This document shows, piece by piece, positions 34,479-42,705 of a stretch of 64,000 nucleotides of DNA. Positions within the stretch are counted from its first letter, which is position 1; each line of letters begins with the position of its first letter. The notes below the pieces were generated by a model. That model did not search any database and was not told the origin of the DNA. It worked only from the letters and a program-made list of their open reading frames with translations. The DNA lies in assembly GCA_031552765.1 (NCBI GenBank), contig JAVBME010000006.1, forward strand, positions 1 to 64,000, read 5' to 3'. A program made the position numbers and the translations under genes. Origin of the DNA: JAVBME01 sp031552765. GTDB taxonomy: Bacteria > Bacillota > Negativicutes > Acidaminococcales > JAISLQ01.

Positions 34479-35312
34479 TTATTTTTTGCTGATGTTCATC
34501 ATGGCGCGGGCTTCGTCCGGGGTGGCAAGTTCTTTGCCCATCGCCAGGACCAGGCCTTTCATGCGCTTAAAGAGGTCGATGTTGGTAGCCAGGACGCCTT
34601 TGGTGTAAAAGACGTTGTCTTCGAGGCCAACGCGGACGTTGCCGCCGAGTGAGAGCGCCATCATGGAAAGCGGCACATGGTGCTGGCCGATGATGGTCAC
34701 GCCCCAGGTGCAATTTTCCGGCAGGTGGTCATAAAGGTACATCAAAGCTTTTGGTGAGGCCGGTTGGGAGCCGGGCATGCCCATAACGAAGTTGAAATGT
34801 ACGGGAGCGGCGATATCGCCTTTTTCCTGCATGCGGATAGCGTTCCACAGCATAGCGGTATCGAATACTTCGATTTCCGGTTTGGTATTGTATTTACGCA
34901 TTTCACCGGCCAGGTAGTTGACTGTTTCCGGGTCGTTATAGTTGCCGGCGGTCGGGAAGTTGGAAGAACCGGTGGCTAGACTTGCCATTTCGGCGCCTAG
35001 GCAAATCATCTGGCCGCGTTCTACATAGCTTTTGCCCGCACGGCCGCCGGTGGAGAGCTGGCGGATAATGTTACAGTCGGGGTATTTGTCCATTTCGGCC
35101 ATTATTTCGCGGTACACGTTGACGTCGGAAGTAGGTTTTTCCTGGTCGTCGCGGGCGTGGAAGTGAGCTACGGCGGCGCCTTCTTTCCAGCATTCATAGA
35201 CCTGTTTTGCTATTTCTGCCGGGGTCAGCGGTACATTAGGGTTCATTTGTCTTGTCGGTACATTGCCGGTCGGGGCAAGTGTTAAAATAACTTTGTTAGA
35301 TTGAATTGGCAT
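34479..35312 (-). CDS. kce: 3-keto-5-aminohexanoate cleavage enzyme (BKACE family)
   Basis: A 277-residue BKACE/DUF849 protein with zinc-site histidines in AHFHARDD and GQHHVPLSM and the glutamate region VGLEDNVFY. Kce condenses 3-keto-5-aminohexanoate with acetyl-CoA to give acetoacetate and 3-aminobutyryl-CoA in lysine fermentation. The adjacent CoA-transferase would reactivate the acetoacetate. No other lysine-pathway genes (kamA, kamDE, kdd, kal) are in the window, so other beta-keto acids remain possible substrates. A sigma-54 promoter lies upstream. Confidence 0.88.
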   Translation of the reverse strand: MPIQSNKVILTLAPTGNVPTRQMNPNVPLTPAEIAKQVYECWKEGAAVAHFHARDDQEKPTSDVNVYREIMAEMDKYPDCNIIRQLSTGGRAGKSYVERGQMICLGAEMASLATGSSNFPTAGNYNDPETVNYLAGEMRKYNTKPEIEVFDTAMLWNAIRMQEKGDIAAPVHFNFVMGMPGSQPASPKALMYLYDHLPENCTWGVTIIGQHHVPLSMMALSLGGNVRVGLEDNVFYTKGVLATNIDLFKRMKGLVLAMGKELATPDEARAMMNISKK

Positions 35313-35366
35313 AGCGTTTCACCTCATAGTTTTATTTTGAGCGTGAGCTCTTCAAATAATAGTAAA

Positions 35367-35382
35367 TGCAAGATTTATGCCA
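35367..35382 (-). promoter_or_regulatory. Sigma-54 promoter of kce
   Basis: Minus-strand TGGCATAAATCTTGCA matches the -24/-12 consensus TGGCAyrNNNNTTGCW with correct GG-N10-GC spacing, about 55 bp upstream of the kce start. It implies control by an enhancer-binding activator encoded elsewhere. The remaining 170 bp up to mnmA are AT-rich and otherwise unassigned. Confidence 0.78.
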
Positions 35383-35553
35383 AGCGTCCCGTTGTTTTTG
35401 CAGATGGAAAATATGCGGCTGCGAAAGGAAAAACAAAGATGCAAGTTTTAATTAATATTTACTGATTTTTAAAATTTTAAAATAAATTAAAAAATTGTTG
35501 GTTTTTTCAAATTATTATAAATGTTATAAAGGGGAAAATAGTAAGTATGCCGC

Positions 35554-36606
35554 TTATTTTTCTATGATACCGCCGCCGAGGACATATTCGCCGTCGTAAA
35601 AGACTACGGTCTGTCCCGGGGTTATGGCGCGCTGCGGTTGTTCAAAAGTGACTTCACCGCTGTCAGGGCCGGTCATGTGGAGTATGGCCGGGGCTTCCGC
35701 GTGAGCGTAGCGTATTTTGGCCTTAGTGGGCAGGCTGTCGCCGCTTGTTAGGGCGGCGCCGGTAAAAGTAATTTCTTTTGCGGTGAGCCGGTTTTTGAAT
35801 ATCTCGTCTTCCGCGCCGACAAACAGGCGGTTGTCTGTGGCGTCTATTGCTACGACGAAGAGCGGTGTGGGCCAGGAGAGGCCAAGTCCTTTTCTTTGCC
35901 CTACGGTGTAGAAGGCGGCGCCAGTGTGGCGGCCGATCACTTGCCCGGTTGCTGCCAGCACTATATCGCCGGGGCGGCAGAGGGCGGAGTTGTGCTTTTC
36001 GAGGAACGCCCTGGCGTCGCCGCCCGGGATGAAACAAATATCCTGGCTCTCGGTTTTTTCCGCTACCGGCAGGGCCCATTCAGCGGCCAGGCGGCGTATT
36101 TCATCTTTGCCGGCAAAGTCGGCCAGCGGGAACAGTACATGGGGCAAGGTATCCTGGTTTAGCTGGTAGAGAAAGTAGGATTGGTCCTTAGCTTTGTTGG
36201 CGGCTTTGGATAGATGCCAAAAAGACGGCCCATCGGTCACGCGGGCATAATGCCCGGTGGCGATATGCGTGCAGCCGAGTTTTTTCGCTTCGTCCAGTAG
36301 CGCGCCGAATTTCAGCCAGCGGTTGCAGCGCACGCAAGGGTTGGGCGTACGGCCGGCAGAGTATTCGGTGACAAAATTATCCACCACGCAGTGGCGGAAG
36401 AGTAGTTTTAAATCAAGCACGTGGTGCTGTATGCCTAGTTTGTCCGCGACGGCGCGGGCGTCTTTGATGTGCTGCGGATGGGCGGACGTATCTTCCTGGA
36501 GCAACATGGTGGCGCCGATGACCTCGTAGCCGGCGCGCGCCAGGATGGCCGCTGCGACCGAGCTGTCGACGCCGCCGCTCATGGCGGCGAGTATGCGGTT
36601 TTTCAT
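35554..36606 (-). CDS. mnmA: tRNA-specific 2-thiouridylase
   Basis: A 350-residue PP-loop enzyme with MSGGVDSSVAA, the catalytic NPCVRCNRWLKF and the second cysteine in ESQDICFIPGGD. It thiolates U34 of tRNA-Lys, Glu and Gln, receiving sulfur from a desulfurase relay. AGGAGG lies upstream of the ATG. No iscS/sufS is adjacent. It is divergent from queF, another wobble-position modification gene. Confidence 0.96.
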   Translation of the reverse strand: MKNRILAAMSGGVDSSVAAAILARAGYEVIGATMLLQEDTSAHPQHIKDARAVADKLGIQHHVLDLKLLFRHCVVDNFVTEYSAGRTPNPCVRCNRWLKFGALLDEAKKLGCTHIATGHYARVTDGPSFWHLSKAANKAKDQSYFLYQLNQDTLPHVLFPLADFAGKDEIRRLAAEWALPVAEKTESQDICFIPGGDARAFLEKHNSALCRPGDIVLAATGQVIGRHTGAAFYTVGQRKGLGLSWPTPLFVVAIDATDNRLFVGAEDEIFKNRLTAKEITFTGAALTSGDSLPTKAKIRYAHAEAPAILHMTGPDSGEVTFEQPQRAITPGQTVVFYDGEYVLGGGIIEK

Positions 36607-36663
36607 GACTCCTCCTACTTGCCTATAAATATTGCGGGTGATTGCAATGTGATTTTTGGGTAT

Positions 36664-36699
36664 AAAATATTAGATTTTGGATATAAAATCTAATATTTT
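36664..36699. promoter_or_regulatory. Perfect A/T-rich 15-bp inverted repeat
   Basis: AAAATATTAGATTTT and its exact complement flank GGATAT between divergent mnmA and queF. A TATAAT follows at once (36702-36707). It looks like an operator for an unknown dimeric regulator or a cruciform-prone site. Confidence 0.6.
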
Positions 36700-36782
36700 T
36701 GATATAATTATAGTATATTTGACTAATATTTGACAGGAAAATAAAAGTTATTGTCGGTACATCTGGCAGGAGGTATAAACAT

Positions 36783-37286
36783 ATGGCAAGGAAAAAAGAA
36801 GATATGGGAACGGTAAAAGCGTTGGGGGCGGCACAGACCGTGTATGCCAAAGATTACGACCCGGGCCTTTTGGAATGTTTTCCCAACAAACATCCGGAAA
36901 ACGACTATTTTGTCAAATTCAACTGCCCGGAATTTACCAGCCTTTGCCCGATGACCGGACAGCCGGATTTTGCTACTATTTATATTTCCTACGTTCCGGA
37001 CAAGCTTTTGGTGGAGAGTAAATCACTAAAGCTTTATCTGTTTAGTTTCCGCAACCACGGCGATTTTCACGAGGATTGCGTCAATGTGATAATGAAAGAC
37101 CTGATAAAGCTGCTTGCGCCTAAATATATAGAAGTCTGGGGCTGCTTTACCCCGCGCGGCGGTATATCCATCGATCCTTACTGCAATTGGGGAAAAGCCG
37201 GGAGCAAATGGGCCGAGGTGGCGATAGACAGGCTGCATTTTCACGATATGGACAGCAAAAAGATTTTTGCATGGAGTAGCAAATAA
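36783..37286 (+). CDS. queF: NADPH-dependent 7-cyano-7-deazaguanine (preQ0) reductase
   Basis: A 167-residue unimodular QueF with the catalytic cysteine in FTSLCPMTGQPD and the QueF motif ESKSLKLYLFSFRNHGDFHED. It reduces preQ0 to preQ1 in queuosine synthesis. AGGAGG lies 9 nt before the ATG. I looked for a preQ1 riboswitch upstream and did not find one. No other queuosine genes are in the window. Confidence 0.95.
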   Translation: MARKKEDMGTVKALGAAQTVYAKDYDPGLLECFPNKHPENDYFVKFNCPEFTSLCPMTGQPDFATIYISYVPDKLLVESKSLKLYLFSFRNHGDFHEDCVNVIMKDLIKLLAPKYIEVWGCFTPRGGISIDPYCNWGKAGSKWAEVAIDRLHFHDMDSKKIFAWSSK

Positions 37287-37347
37287 CCTGTATATATAGT
37301 AAAATATATCTGTAATCGAACTAACATACGCACTAAGGAGAAAAGTA

Positions 37348-37473
37348 ATGGATCAAGTAGTGGCGGTAGCCTCGTAATTTGGCTGGTGGCTGGGAGTAGC
37401 CTGGGCTTTATGGTATTTCTACAAAAAAATCAGAAAAAGAATAGAAAATGAAACAATAGTTTTCTGGCGGTAA
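37348..37473 (+). pseudogene. Small membrane ORF interrupted by an in-frame TAA
   Basis: AAGGAG 7 nt before ATG starts a frame reading MDQVVAVAS, then TAA (37375-37377). The same frame continues FGWWLGVAWALWYFYKKIRK and ends at 37473. The two halves together would be a single-pass membrane peptide of about 41 residues with a cytoplasmic basic end, similar in plan to the N-terminus of the next gene. The second half has no start codon of its own. Either a nonsense mutation or a recoded stop. Confidence 0.55.
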
Positions 37474-37508
37474 GCGCGCGGCATTTGTCTTGGGGACGGC
37501 CGCGCGCT
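37473..37508 (+). other. GC-rich hairpin
   Basis: AGCGCGCGGC and GCCGCGCGCT form a perfect 10-bp stem with a 16-nt loop, starting at the end of the broken small ORF. No T-run follows, so it is not a standard terminator; it may protect the downstream mRNA. Confidence 0.6.
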
Positions 37509-37537
37509 AAATATAATATCTATAAAGGAGATGCTGT

Positions 37538-38260
37538 ATGGAATATTTGCTCACTTTAGCTATCGTGGCAGGTATCGGCTTTTATGTTTGGCACAACATG
37601 ATGCAAAATAAAAAGAAGATGGACAAAGTAGTGGAAAGGTACATGCAGGAAGAGGAAGAAAAGGCGCTCGGCATAGAAAAAACCGACTGGGCGGAATTTA
37701 CCGGCGGCTACGAAAAACTGGAAAAGTATTTCACGACGCCGCATGTAGTCGACGAAGCTTTTTATAAAATATATGAAAAGCCGCCGACTTTCAGCAACAA
37801 AGAAGTATGGGCGGAAAAAGCCGCTACTTATCCAGTGGTTTATGGCGCTGTGCTACAGGCGCACGAGTGCCTGTTCGATCCCGATGATCCCTTTGCGGAA
37901 GACGACGGCAGTTTGAAAGGCCTGGTGCTGGTGGCGACCAAAGATCCGGCGCGCAGCCATGACGCCGCCTGGCTGCAAAATATAGCAAAACAGCTGTCTT
38001 TTGCCTGCGACTCGGCCGACGTACCGGAAATATTGCACGAAATATTGCGCGAACTGCGCGACGAACAGAGCATGTTCTGCAAACTGGTCCCCACAGCTAT
38101 GACCGACGGCGTGGAAGTCTATTGCTTTACCGACTCACTGTATCCCGACGATCTGCCTGGCAAGAGGATACCTATCCACCGCATACTGCCTGTGCTGGTA
38201 ACTGAACCCGAAGTGGATATCGGCGGCCTGAGGCTGATCAAAGCGGAAAACTATCTGTGA
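37538..38260 (+). CDS. Hypothetical membrane-anchored protein
   Basis: This 240-residue protein has one N-terminal helix (about residues 2-19), a charged stretch with MDKVVERYMQEEEEK, then a soluble domain I do not recognise. That domain includes HECLFDPDDPFAEDDGS and GLVLVATKDPARSHDAAWL. GGAG lies upstream of the ATG. It may form a unit with the broken small membrane ORF just upstream and with the membrane protein gene at 38351. Confidence 0.65.
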   Translation: MEYLLTLAIVAGIGFYVWHNMMQNKKKMDKVVERYMQEEEEKALGIEKTDWAEFTGGYEKLEKYFTTPHVVDEAFYKIYEKPPTFSNKEVWAEKAATYPVVYGAVLQAHECLFDPDDPFAEDDGSLKGLVLVATKDPARSHDAAWLQNIAKQLSFACDSADVPEILHEILRELRDEQSMFCKLVPTAMTDGVEVYCFTDSLYPDDLPGKRIPIHRILPVLVTEPEVDIGGLRLIKAENYL

Positions 38261-38268
38261 AAACCTGA

Positions 38269-38290
38269 TAGGGGGCGCAAGCGCCCCCTA
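38269..38290 (+). other. GC-rich hairpin after hypothetical gene
   Basis: TAGGGGGCGC/GCGCCCCCTA, 10-bp stem with AA loop. No clear T-run, so possibly a mRNA 3' stabiliser. Confidence 0.6.
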
Positions 38291-38350
38291 AGGCGTTTAT
38301 ATTTGGCGCACAGGATAAGTTGTTGCTATCAATAATGGGAAGGCAGAGCG

Positions 38351-39028
38351 ATGGAGCCTATTTACTTTACCTATTTTACTTATTTTTGGCTGGGCCTGGT
38401 CGGCCTGGTCTTTGTTTATAATATTTACGCCTATTTGCGCTGGCGCGGCCAGCGCGTTGCCGCTATTGCCGAAGAAGCGCAGCCTGAACCGCCGGGCGCT
38501 ATAGTGTTCTCGCCGATAGGCGCAGAGCCAAAAGATGGCAGCCATGGCGATTTTGGCAGGCTGGTGGAATGTGTGGACAGCAAGAAGTTTTTCCCTTTAT
38601 TAAAGGCTTTGGGGGGCTTTTTTCTTTTGTGGGCGGTAAAAGAAAACCAGGGCGACTTTAGTGATTTATCGCGGGAACAAAGCGTAGTTTTGTCTGTGTT
38701 TTTTGGCGCGATAGCCTATTATACCGGTAAGTTCATCTACAATATAGGCAGCGGCATAAAGTTTTACCAATATGGTTTTGTTGTGGAAAAGATTTTCGGC
38801 AGCAAAGAATATTCATACGGAGAAATACGCCATATCGACTTTACCCATGAAATACGCCGCGCCCGCAACGCAGGCGTGTGGTTTTCCTGGCGCGTGCCGG
38901 TGGTGGTGGTACATTTTACCGGCGGCCGGCAAAGCAGCTTTTATTCCACTGTTTACAACGGGGTAGTGAAAAAATTTACCCGCCTCCAGCAAAACCTGGT
39001 TAAAAACAGGGATGTGCGGGGAAAGTGA
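38351..39028 (+). CDS. Hypothetical integral membrane protein
   Basis: A 225-residue protein with an N-terminal helix (about 8-28), two central helices (around 84-95 and 105-125), and a C-terminal basic/aromatic region with VVVVHFTGGRQSSFYSTVY, resembling the PH-like domain of small bacterial membrane proteins. I cannot name a family. GGAAGG is upstream. It ends 6 bp before the first carbonic-anhydrase-like gene and is probably co-transcribed with it. Confidence 0.6.
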   Translation: MEPIYFTYFTYFWLGLVGLVFVYNIYAYLRWRGQRVAAIAEEAQPEPPGAIVFSPIGAEPKDGSHGDFGRLVECVDSKKFFPLLKALGGFFLLWAVKENQGDFSDLSREQSVVLSVFFGAIAYYTGKFIYNIGSGIKFYQYGFVVEKIFGSKEYSYGEIRHIDFTHEIRRARNAGVWFSWRVPVVVVHFTGGRQSSFYSTVYNGVVKKFTRLQQNLVKNRDVRGK

Positions 39029-39034
39029 GAAAAC

Positions 39035-39496
39035 ATGCTAGTTTTTACAGGGAAAGATTTTGAAGGGCAAAGCCCGCGGCTGGCAGAAGGCGTTTATTGC
39101 GATCCTTCAAGCAATATCATCGGTGACGTCGTCATCGGTGAAGGCAGCAAGATAGGGGCGAAATGCCACATCCGCGGCGATGGCAACAGCGTACGGATAG
39201 GGTGCGGTGTTGCCATCGCCGATGGTGCAGTCATACATACCGCAAACCTATTACCGGTAGTGATAGGCGACCATGTTAGCATCGGTCCGCGCGCGGTAGT
39301 ACACGTATCTACCGTAGAGGAGGGCTGCTCTATAGGTAGCAGGGCGGTGGTGCTCAACGGCGCTGTGGTGGGAAAAGGAAGTATCGTGGCCGCCGGTTCT
39401 GTAGTAGCGGCAGGGATGAAGACGCCGCCCTACTCTTTGCTGGAAGGAGTTCCGGCGCGCATTACAGGTACAATTGCGGAAGAAAGACGCAAATAG
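39035..39496 (+). CDS. Gamma-carbonic anhydrase-like protein with a lost zinc ligand
   Basis: A 153-residue left-handed beta-helix protein of the gamma-CA/PaaY family with RGD, VIHTA and VVHVST. Compared with its neighbour, the segment GHSAIVH has become GPRAVVH, so the second of three zinc-binding histidines is proline. The conserved IQDNAVVH is IADGAVIH. Zinc binding and carbonic anhydrase activity are therefore doubtful. It also lacks the C-terminal helix present in the 192-residue paralogue. It may be a structural partner in a hetero-trimer or have a new role (inference). Confidence 0.85.
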   Translation: MLVFTGKDFEGQSPRLAEGVYCDPSSNIIGDVVIGEGSKIGAKCHIRGDGNSVRIGCGVAIADGAVIHTANLLPVVIGDHVSIGPRAVVHVSTVEEGCSIGSRAVVLNGAVVGKGSIVAAGSVVAAGMKTPPYSLLEGVPARITGTIAEERRK

Positions 39497-39624
39497 TTGT
39501 CCACAACCTGCCAAATGCTGAGAAGGACGTTGCTTTTTCCTCGTGTTGCGGTTAATATTATAAAGGATAAGTTATCGGTAAGCCGCAAGTTTACGATATA
39601 ATTTAAAGAGGGAGGGTTTCAACT

Positions 39625-40203
39625 ATGAAAACCTATAAAGATACACTTTTTGAAGGCAAGAGGCCTCAATTTCATGAAAAATCCTATCTGGCCGACGGCG
39701 CAAACGTGGTGGGCGACGTAACGATAGGCGAATACAGCAGTATCTGGTATAACTGTTCCTTGCGCGGCGACGTGAATAAAATAACCCTTGGCCGCTATGT
39801 GAACATACAGGACAATGCGGTAGTGCATGTGTCAGACGACATTACTACCACCATTGGCGACTTTACTACAGTGGGACACAGCGCAATAGTGCACGCCTGC
39901 ACAATTGAAGACCATTGCCTTATCGGCATGGGCGCGGTAGTCCTTGACGGCTCGGTCATCGGCCGCGGCAGCATCGTAGCCGCCGGCGCGGTAGTGGCGC
40001 CCGGTACCAAAGTACCGCCGTTTTCCCTTATCGCCGGTGTGCCGGGCAAAATAATAAAACAACTGCCGGAAGGCGATACCAAAGCCACCCATGCCCAGGC
40101 GGTTAAGTACAAGACCCTCTGGTGTGAGCGTTATGGCCTGTTGCCGGATAACGATGGTGAAAAATATAAAGGCGAACAAATAGTGGGCAGCCACAAAAAG
40201 TAA
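39625..40203 (+). CDS. Gamma-carbonic anhydrase family protein
   Basis: A 192-residue hexapeptide-repeat protein with all three zinc histidines (VVHVSD, and GHSAIVHAC with two) plus LRGDVNK and IQDNAV. This is the complete gamma-CA active-site set of CamH/YrdA-type proteins. It folds as a left-handed beta-helix trimer and likely interconverts carbon dioxide and bicarbonate or binds a related acyl ligand. GGGAGGG is upstream. Encoded 128 bp after its degenerate paralogue. Confidence 0.92.
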   Translation: MKTYKDTLFEGKRPQFHEKSYLADGANVVGDVTIGEYSSIWYNCSLRGDVNKITLGRYVNIQDNAVVHVSDDITTTIGDFTTVGHSAIVHACTIEDHCLIGMGAVVLDGSVIGRGSIVAAGAVVAPGTKVPPFSLIAGVPGKIIKQLPEGDTKATHAQAVKYKTLWCERYGLLPDNDGEKYKGEQIVGSHKK

Positions 40204-40213
40204 TAAGAGGCGT

Positions 40214-40249
40214 AAAAACCCGCGCCGGCAACTGCCGGCGCGGGTTTTT
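40214..40249. terminator. Bidirectional terminator
   Basis: 16-bp stem AAAAACCCGCGCCGGC and complement, AACT loop, between convergent genes. Confidence 0.92.
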
Positions 40250-40261
40250 GTATGCTTTAGT

Positions 40262-40951
40262 TTATATATCCATTTTATCCAGTTTGGTCTCTCGTCCTTC
40301 TCGCCGTATGCTTTGAGCCTTGTTGAAGCTTTCTATGAGGGCGCGGTATGGCGGTACTATATGGTCGGTCATGATAGAGGCAAAGTCCATGGCGTCCGGC
40401 CTGTTCCAGGTGGACATGATTTCCGACAGCACGGCGAAGGTGTCTATCGGCATTGCTCCGGCCTGGGTAATGCGGGCGAGGGTTATATCTGTAGCCATTT
40501 TGCTCCAGTTGCCGGAGGCGTCGACCACGCAGAATACTTTATAGCCCGCTTCCACCGCGCTCAGGGCGGGGAAGGCCATGCACACGCTGGTCAAAGTGCC
40601 GGCTATGATAAGCGTTTTGCGTCCGGTTTTTTTGATAGCTTCTACCCAAGATGGGTTGTCCCAGGCGTTGATTTGCCCGCTGCGCGGGATGTAGATGGCG
40701 TCCGGATTGGACTGGTGTATTTCTGGAATGAGTGGGCCGTTGGGGCCATCAGGCACGGAAGCGGTGGTAAAAGTGGGCAGTTTTGCTAGGTAAGCTACTT
40801 TAGCAAGGGCTATGGCGTGTGAACGCAGTACCGGCTGGTCAATGTCACGCACCAGTTGGAACAGCCCGCTTTGATGGTCGATGAGCAGCATTACCGTGTC
40901 GTCGGGGTCGATCATCCATTTGTTTTTGTCTACCGCTTTTTTGTCAAACAT
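40262..40951 (-). CDS. Isochorismatase-family cysteine hydrolase (YcaC-like)
   Basis: A 229-residue cysteine hydrolase. It has the Asp in LLIDHQSGLF, Cys in GTLTSVCMAFPALSA and the cis-peptide motif AGTLTS, as in YcaC and related hydrolases. Substrate unknown; relatives act on amides or hydroxamates. It is unrelated in detail to the nicotinamidase at 7.5 kb. It begins with GGAGG before the ATG and has about 55 bp to the HD-protein gene upstream. Confidence 0.88.
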   Translation of the reverse strand: MFDKKAVDKNKWMIDPDDTVMLLIDHQSGLFQLVRDIDQPVLRSHAIALAKVAYLAKLPTFTTASVPDGPNGPLIPEIHQSNPDAIYIPRSGQINAWDNPSWVEAIKKTGRKTLIIAGTLTSVCMAFPALSAVEAGYKVFCVVDASGNWSKMATDITLARITQAGAMPIDTFAVLSEIMSTWNRPDAMDFASIMTDHIVPPYRALIESFNKAQSIRREGRETKLDKMDI

Positions 40952-41008
40952 GTTTTTTCCTCCTCGTATTTTTATTGGTGATACGGGTGGTACAAAAATA
41001 TGTAAAAC

Positions 41009-41785
41009 TTAATATCGAGCTAGATACTCCGCCAGATGCCGGGCGAGAGCGGAGACTTCCGGCGTATCCGGCAGGGCGGCCAGGGTCTTTTCTAGGTATC
41101 GTTCTTCCCGGAACAGGCGCTTTGAAATGTCAAAGCTGAGGTCGAACACCCAGGACAGCTTTATCAGCCTCAGGTCGTTGACGTTTTTAATGTCTTTGAG
41201 GTCGGCCATACGCCCCGCCATGATATCGGCGGCTATTTTTTCCGAGATATCCGGCGCTTCCGGCAGGCCAAATTCAAGGACGGGGTTGGGGCGGGTAAAA
41301 CGCGTGGCGTAGTGCTGAGTGAGTACGCGCAAAATATCGAGTTTATCGGCATCGCGCACGACCGCGACGAAAGGCTTCTCGTCCCCGGGCAGTTCGGATG
41401 GCGGGCAGCGTTTGTTGTGCCAGGCCACAGCGCTGAGGATGAGGCGCTGTTCTTTGGGGGAAAATATGGACAGGGCGTGTTCTTCTAAAAGAGTCTCGAC
41501 ACCCAGCGCCGCATGGTCGCAGGAAGCAAAGTCGTTGAATGTTTTATAGCGGGTTATCTGCGGAAAACGCCCGATGTCGTGAAATAATGCTATAACGTGG
41601 GCGAGCAGGCGCTCTTCTTCCGGCCAGCCGAGCGCATTGGTGATTTGGTCGCTATTGGCGCAGACCAGTGCGGTGTGACGCGTTTTCAGCCGGATGTTTT
41701 CTTCTATGACGGCGTCGCCGGTCTGGTGGCGGGCGACGAAAGCGTGGAAAGCTTCTTTGCATTTAGTTAGCCGGTCATTTTTCAT
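41009..41785 (-). CDS. HD-domain phosphohydrolase
   Basis: A 258-residue HD-superfamily protein. Metal ligands are in RHTALVCANSDQ, ALFHDIGRFPQ (the HD pair), DHAALG with AWHNKR, and RDADKLDIL. Members hydrolyse nucleotides or related phosphates; the specific substrate is not evident. It reads divergently from the cyclophilin gene. Confidence 0.88.
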   Translation of the reverse strand: MKNDRLTKCKEAFHAFVARHQTGDAVIEENIRLKTRHTALVCANSDQITNALGWPEEERLLAHVIALFHDIGRFPQITRYKTFNDFASCDHAALGVETLLEEHALSIFSPKEQRLILSAVAWHNKRCPPSELPGDEKPFVAVVRDADKLDILRVLTQHYATRFTRPNPVLEFGLPEAPDISEKIAADIMAGRMADLKDIKNVNDLRLIKLSWVFDLSFDISKRLFREERYLEKTLAALPDTPEVSALARHLAEYLARY

Positions 41786-41869
41786 GTCAAGGCCTCTTAT
41801 CGCATATTTATTTGTAGTAAGGTGCTTTTTATGGTATTATACCATTATAAAAATCAAGGAGGAAAGTGT

Positions 41870-42343
41870 ATGGGTGAAAAGAAAAACAGCCTGGTCAAGT
41901 TTGAGACCAATCGCGGAGATTTTGTGGCGGAGATTTTTGAAGATAAAGCGCCTGTGACGGCGGAAAATTTTCTTGCTCTGGTAAAGAAGGGCTATTATGA
42001 CGGGGTGGTATTTCACCGTATCATCGAAGACTTCATGATCCAGGGCGGCGACCCGACAGGTACGGGCATGGGCGGCCCCGGCTATACGATAAAGGATGAA
42101 TTTGGCGAAGGACTGGCCCATGGCGGCAAGGGTATGCTTTCCATGGCTAACGCCGGGCCGAATACCGGCGGTTCGCAGTTTTTCATTACGCTTGCGGCCA
42201 CTCCTTGGCTGGATGGGCGGCATGCCATTTTCGGGCGTATTACCGAAGGCCTCGATATAGTGGAAAAAATAGGAGTTGAACCGACGGGTTTCCAGGACAG
42301 GCCGCTTGAAGAAGTGGTCATGACAAAAGTCAGCGTGCTTTAA
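41870..42343 (+). CDS. Peptidyl-prolyl cis-trans isomerase (cyclophilin)
   Basis: A 157-residue cyclophilin with FHRIIEDFMIQGGDPTGTG, GMLSMANAGPNTGGSQFFI and the tryptophan loop TPWLDGRHAIFG, containing the catalytic Arg and the usual binding residues. It accelerates proline isomerisation during folding. No signal peptide, so cytoplasmic. AAGGAGG fixes ATG 41870; an earlier in-frame ATG lies in the promoter region. Confidence 0.96.
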   Translation: MGEKKNSLVKFETNRGDFVAEIFEDKAPVTAENFLALVKKGYYDGVVFHRIIEDFMIQGGDPTGTGMGGPGYTIKDEFGEGLAHGGKGMLSMANAGPNTGGSQFFITLAATPWLDGRHAIFGRITEGLDIVEKIGVEPTGFQDRPLEEVVMTKVSVL

Positions 42344-42378
42344 TAAAACGCCGCTTTAAAAACAGAGGAACAAAGACT

Positions 42379-42636
42379 ATGAAAGATGCATATTATGTCT
42401 ATATGCTTGTGTGCGGCGACAATTCGCTGTATACGGGCATTACGAACGACTTGGAAAAACGTGTGGTTACTCATAACCGCGGCGACGGCGGCCACTATAC
42501 TGCCAGCCGTTTACCCGTAGAGCTTGTATATTATGAAAAACACCCTGATAAGTCCAGCGCCCTCAAACGGGAACTGGCGATAAAAGCTCTTAAGCGCAAA
42601 GATAAGCTGGCGCTGATCAGCGACTGGGTAAAATAA
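42379..42636 (+). CDS. GIY-YIG nuclease superfamily protein (UPF0213/YhbQ-like)
   Basis: An 85-residue single-domain GIY-YIG protein. YYVYMLVCGDNSLYTGIT supplies the GIY-YIG motif, and the conserved Arg and Glu are in DLEKRVVTHN and ELAIKALKRKDK. YhbQ relatives show nucleic-acid binding or nuclease activity and are linked to DNA damage, though roles are uncertain. 35 bp after cyclophilin and sharing its terminator. Confidence 0.9.
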   Translation: MKDAYYVYMLVCGDNSLYTGITNDLEKRVVTHNRGDGGHYTASRLPVELVYYEKHPDKSSALKRELAIKALKRKDKLALISDWVK

Positions 42637-42643
42637 AAAGCTG

Positions 42644-42679
42644 AAAACAGGGGCGGACGATGTGTCCGCCCCTGTTTTT
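42644..42679. terminator. Bidirectional terminator
   Basis: 15-bp stem AAAACAGGGGCGGAC and complement, GATGT loop, A/T-runs on both sides. Confidence 0.92.
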
Positions 42680-42705
42680 ACCAGAGCTGGTTTGCCAAGG
42701 GCGGT

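Noticed and set aside
36607..36782. preQ1 riboswitch upstream of queF
   Set aside because: No preQ1-I, II or III core motif could be found; only the A/T inverted repeat is present.
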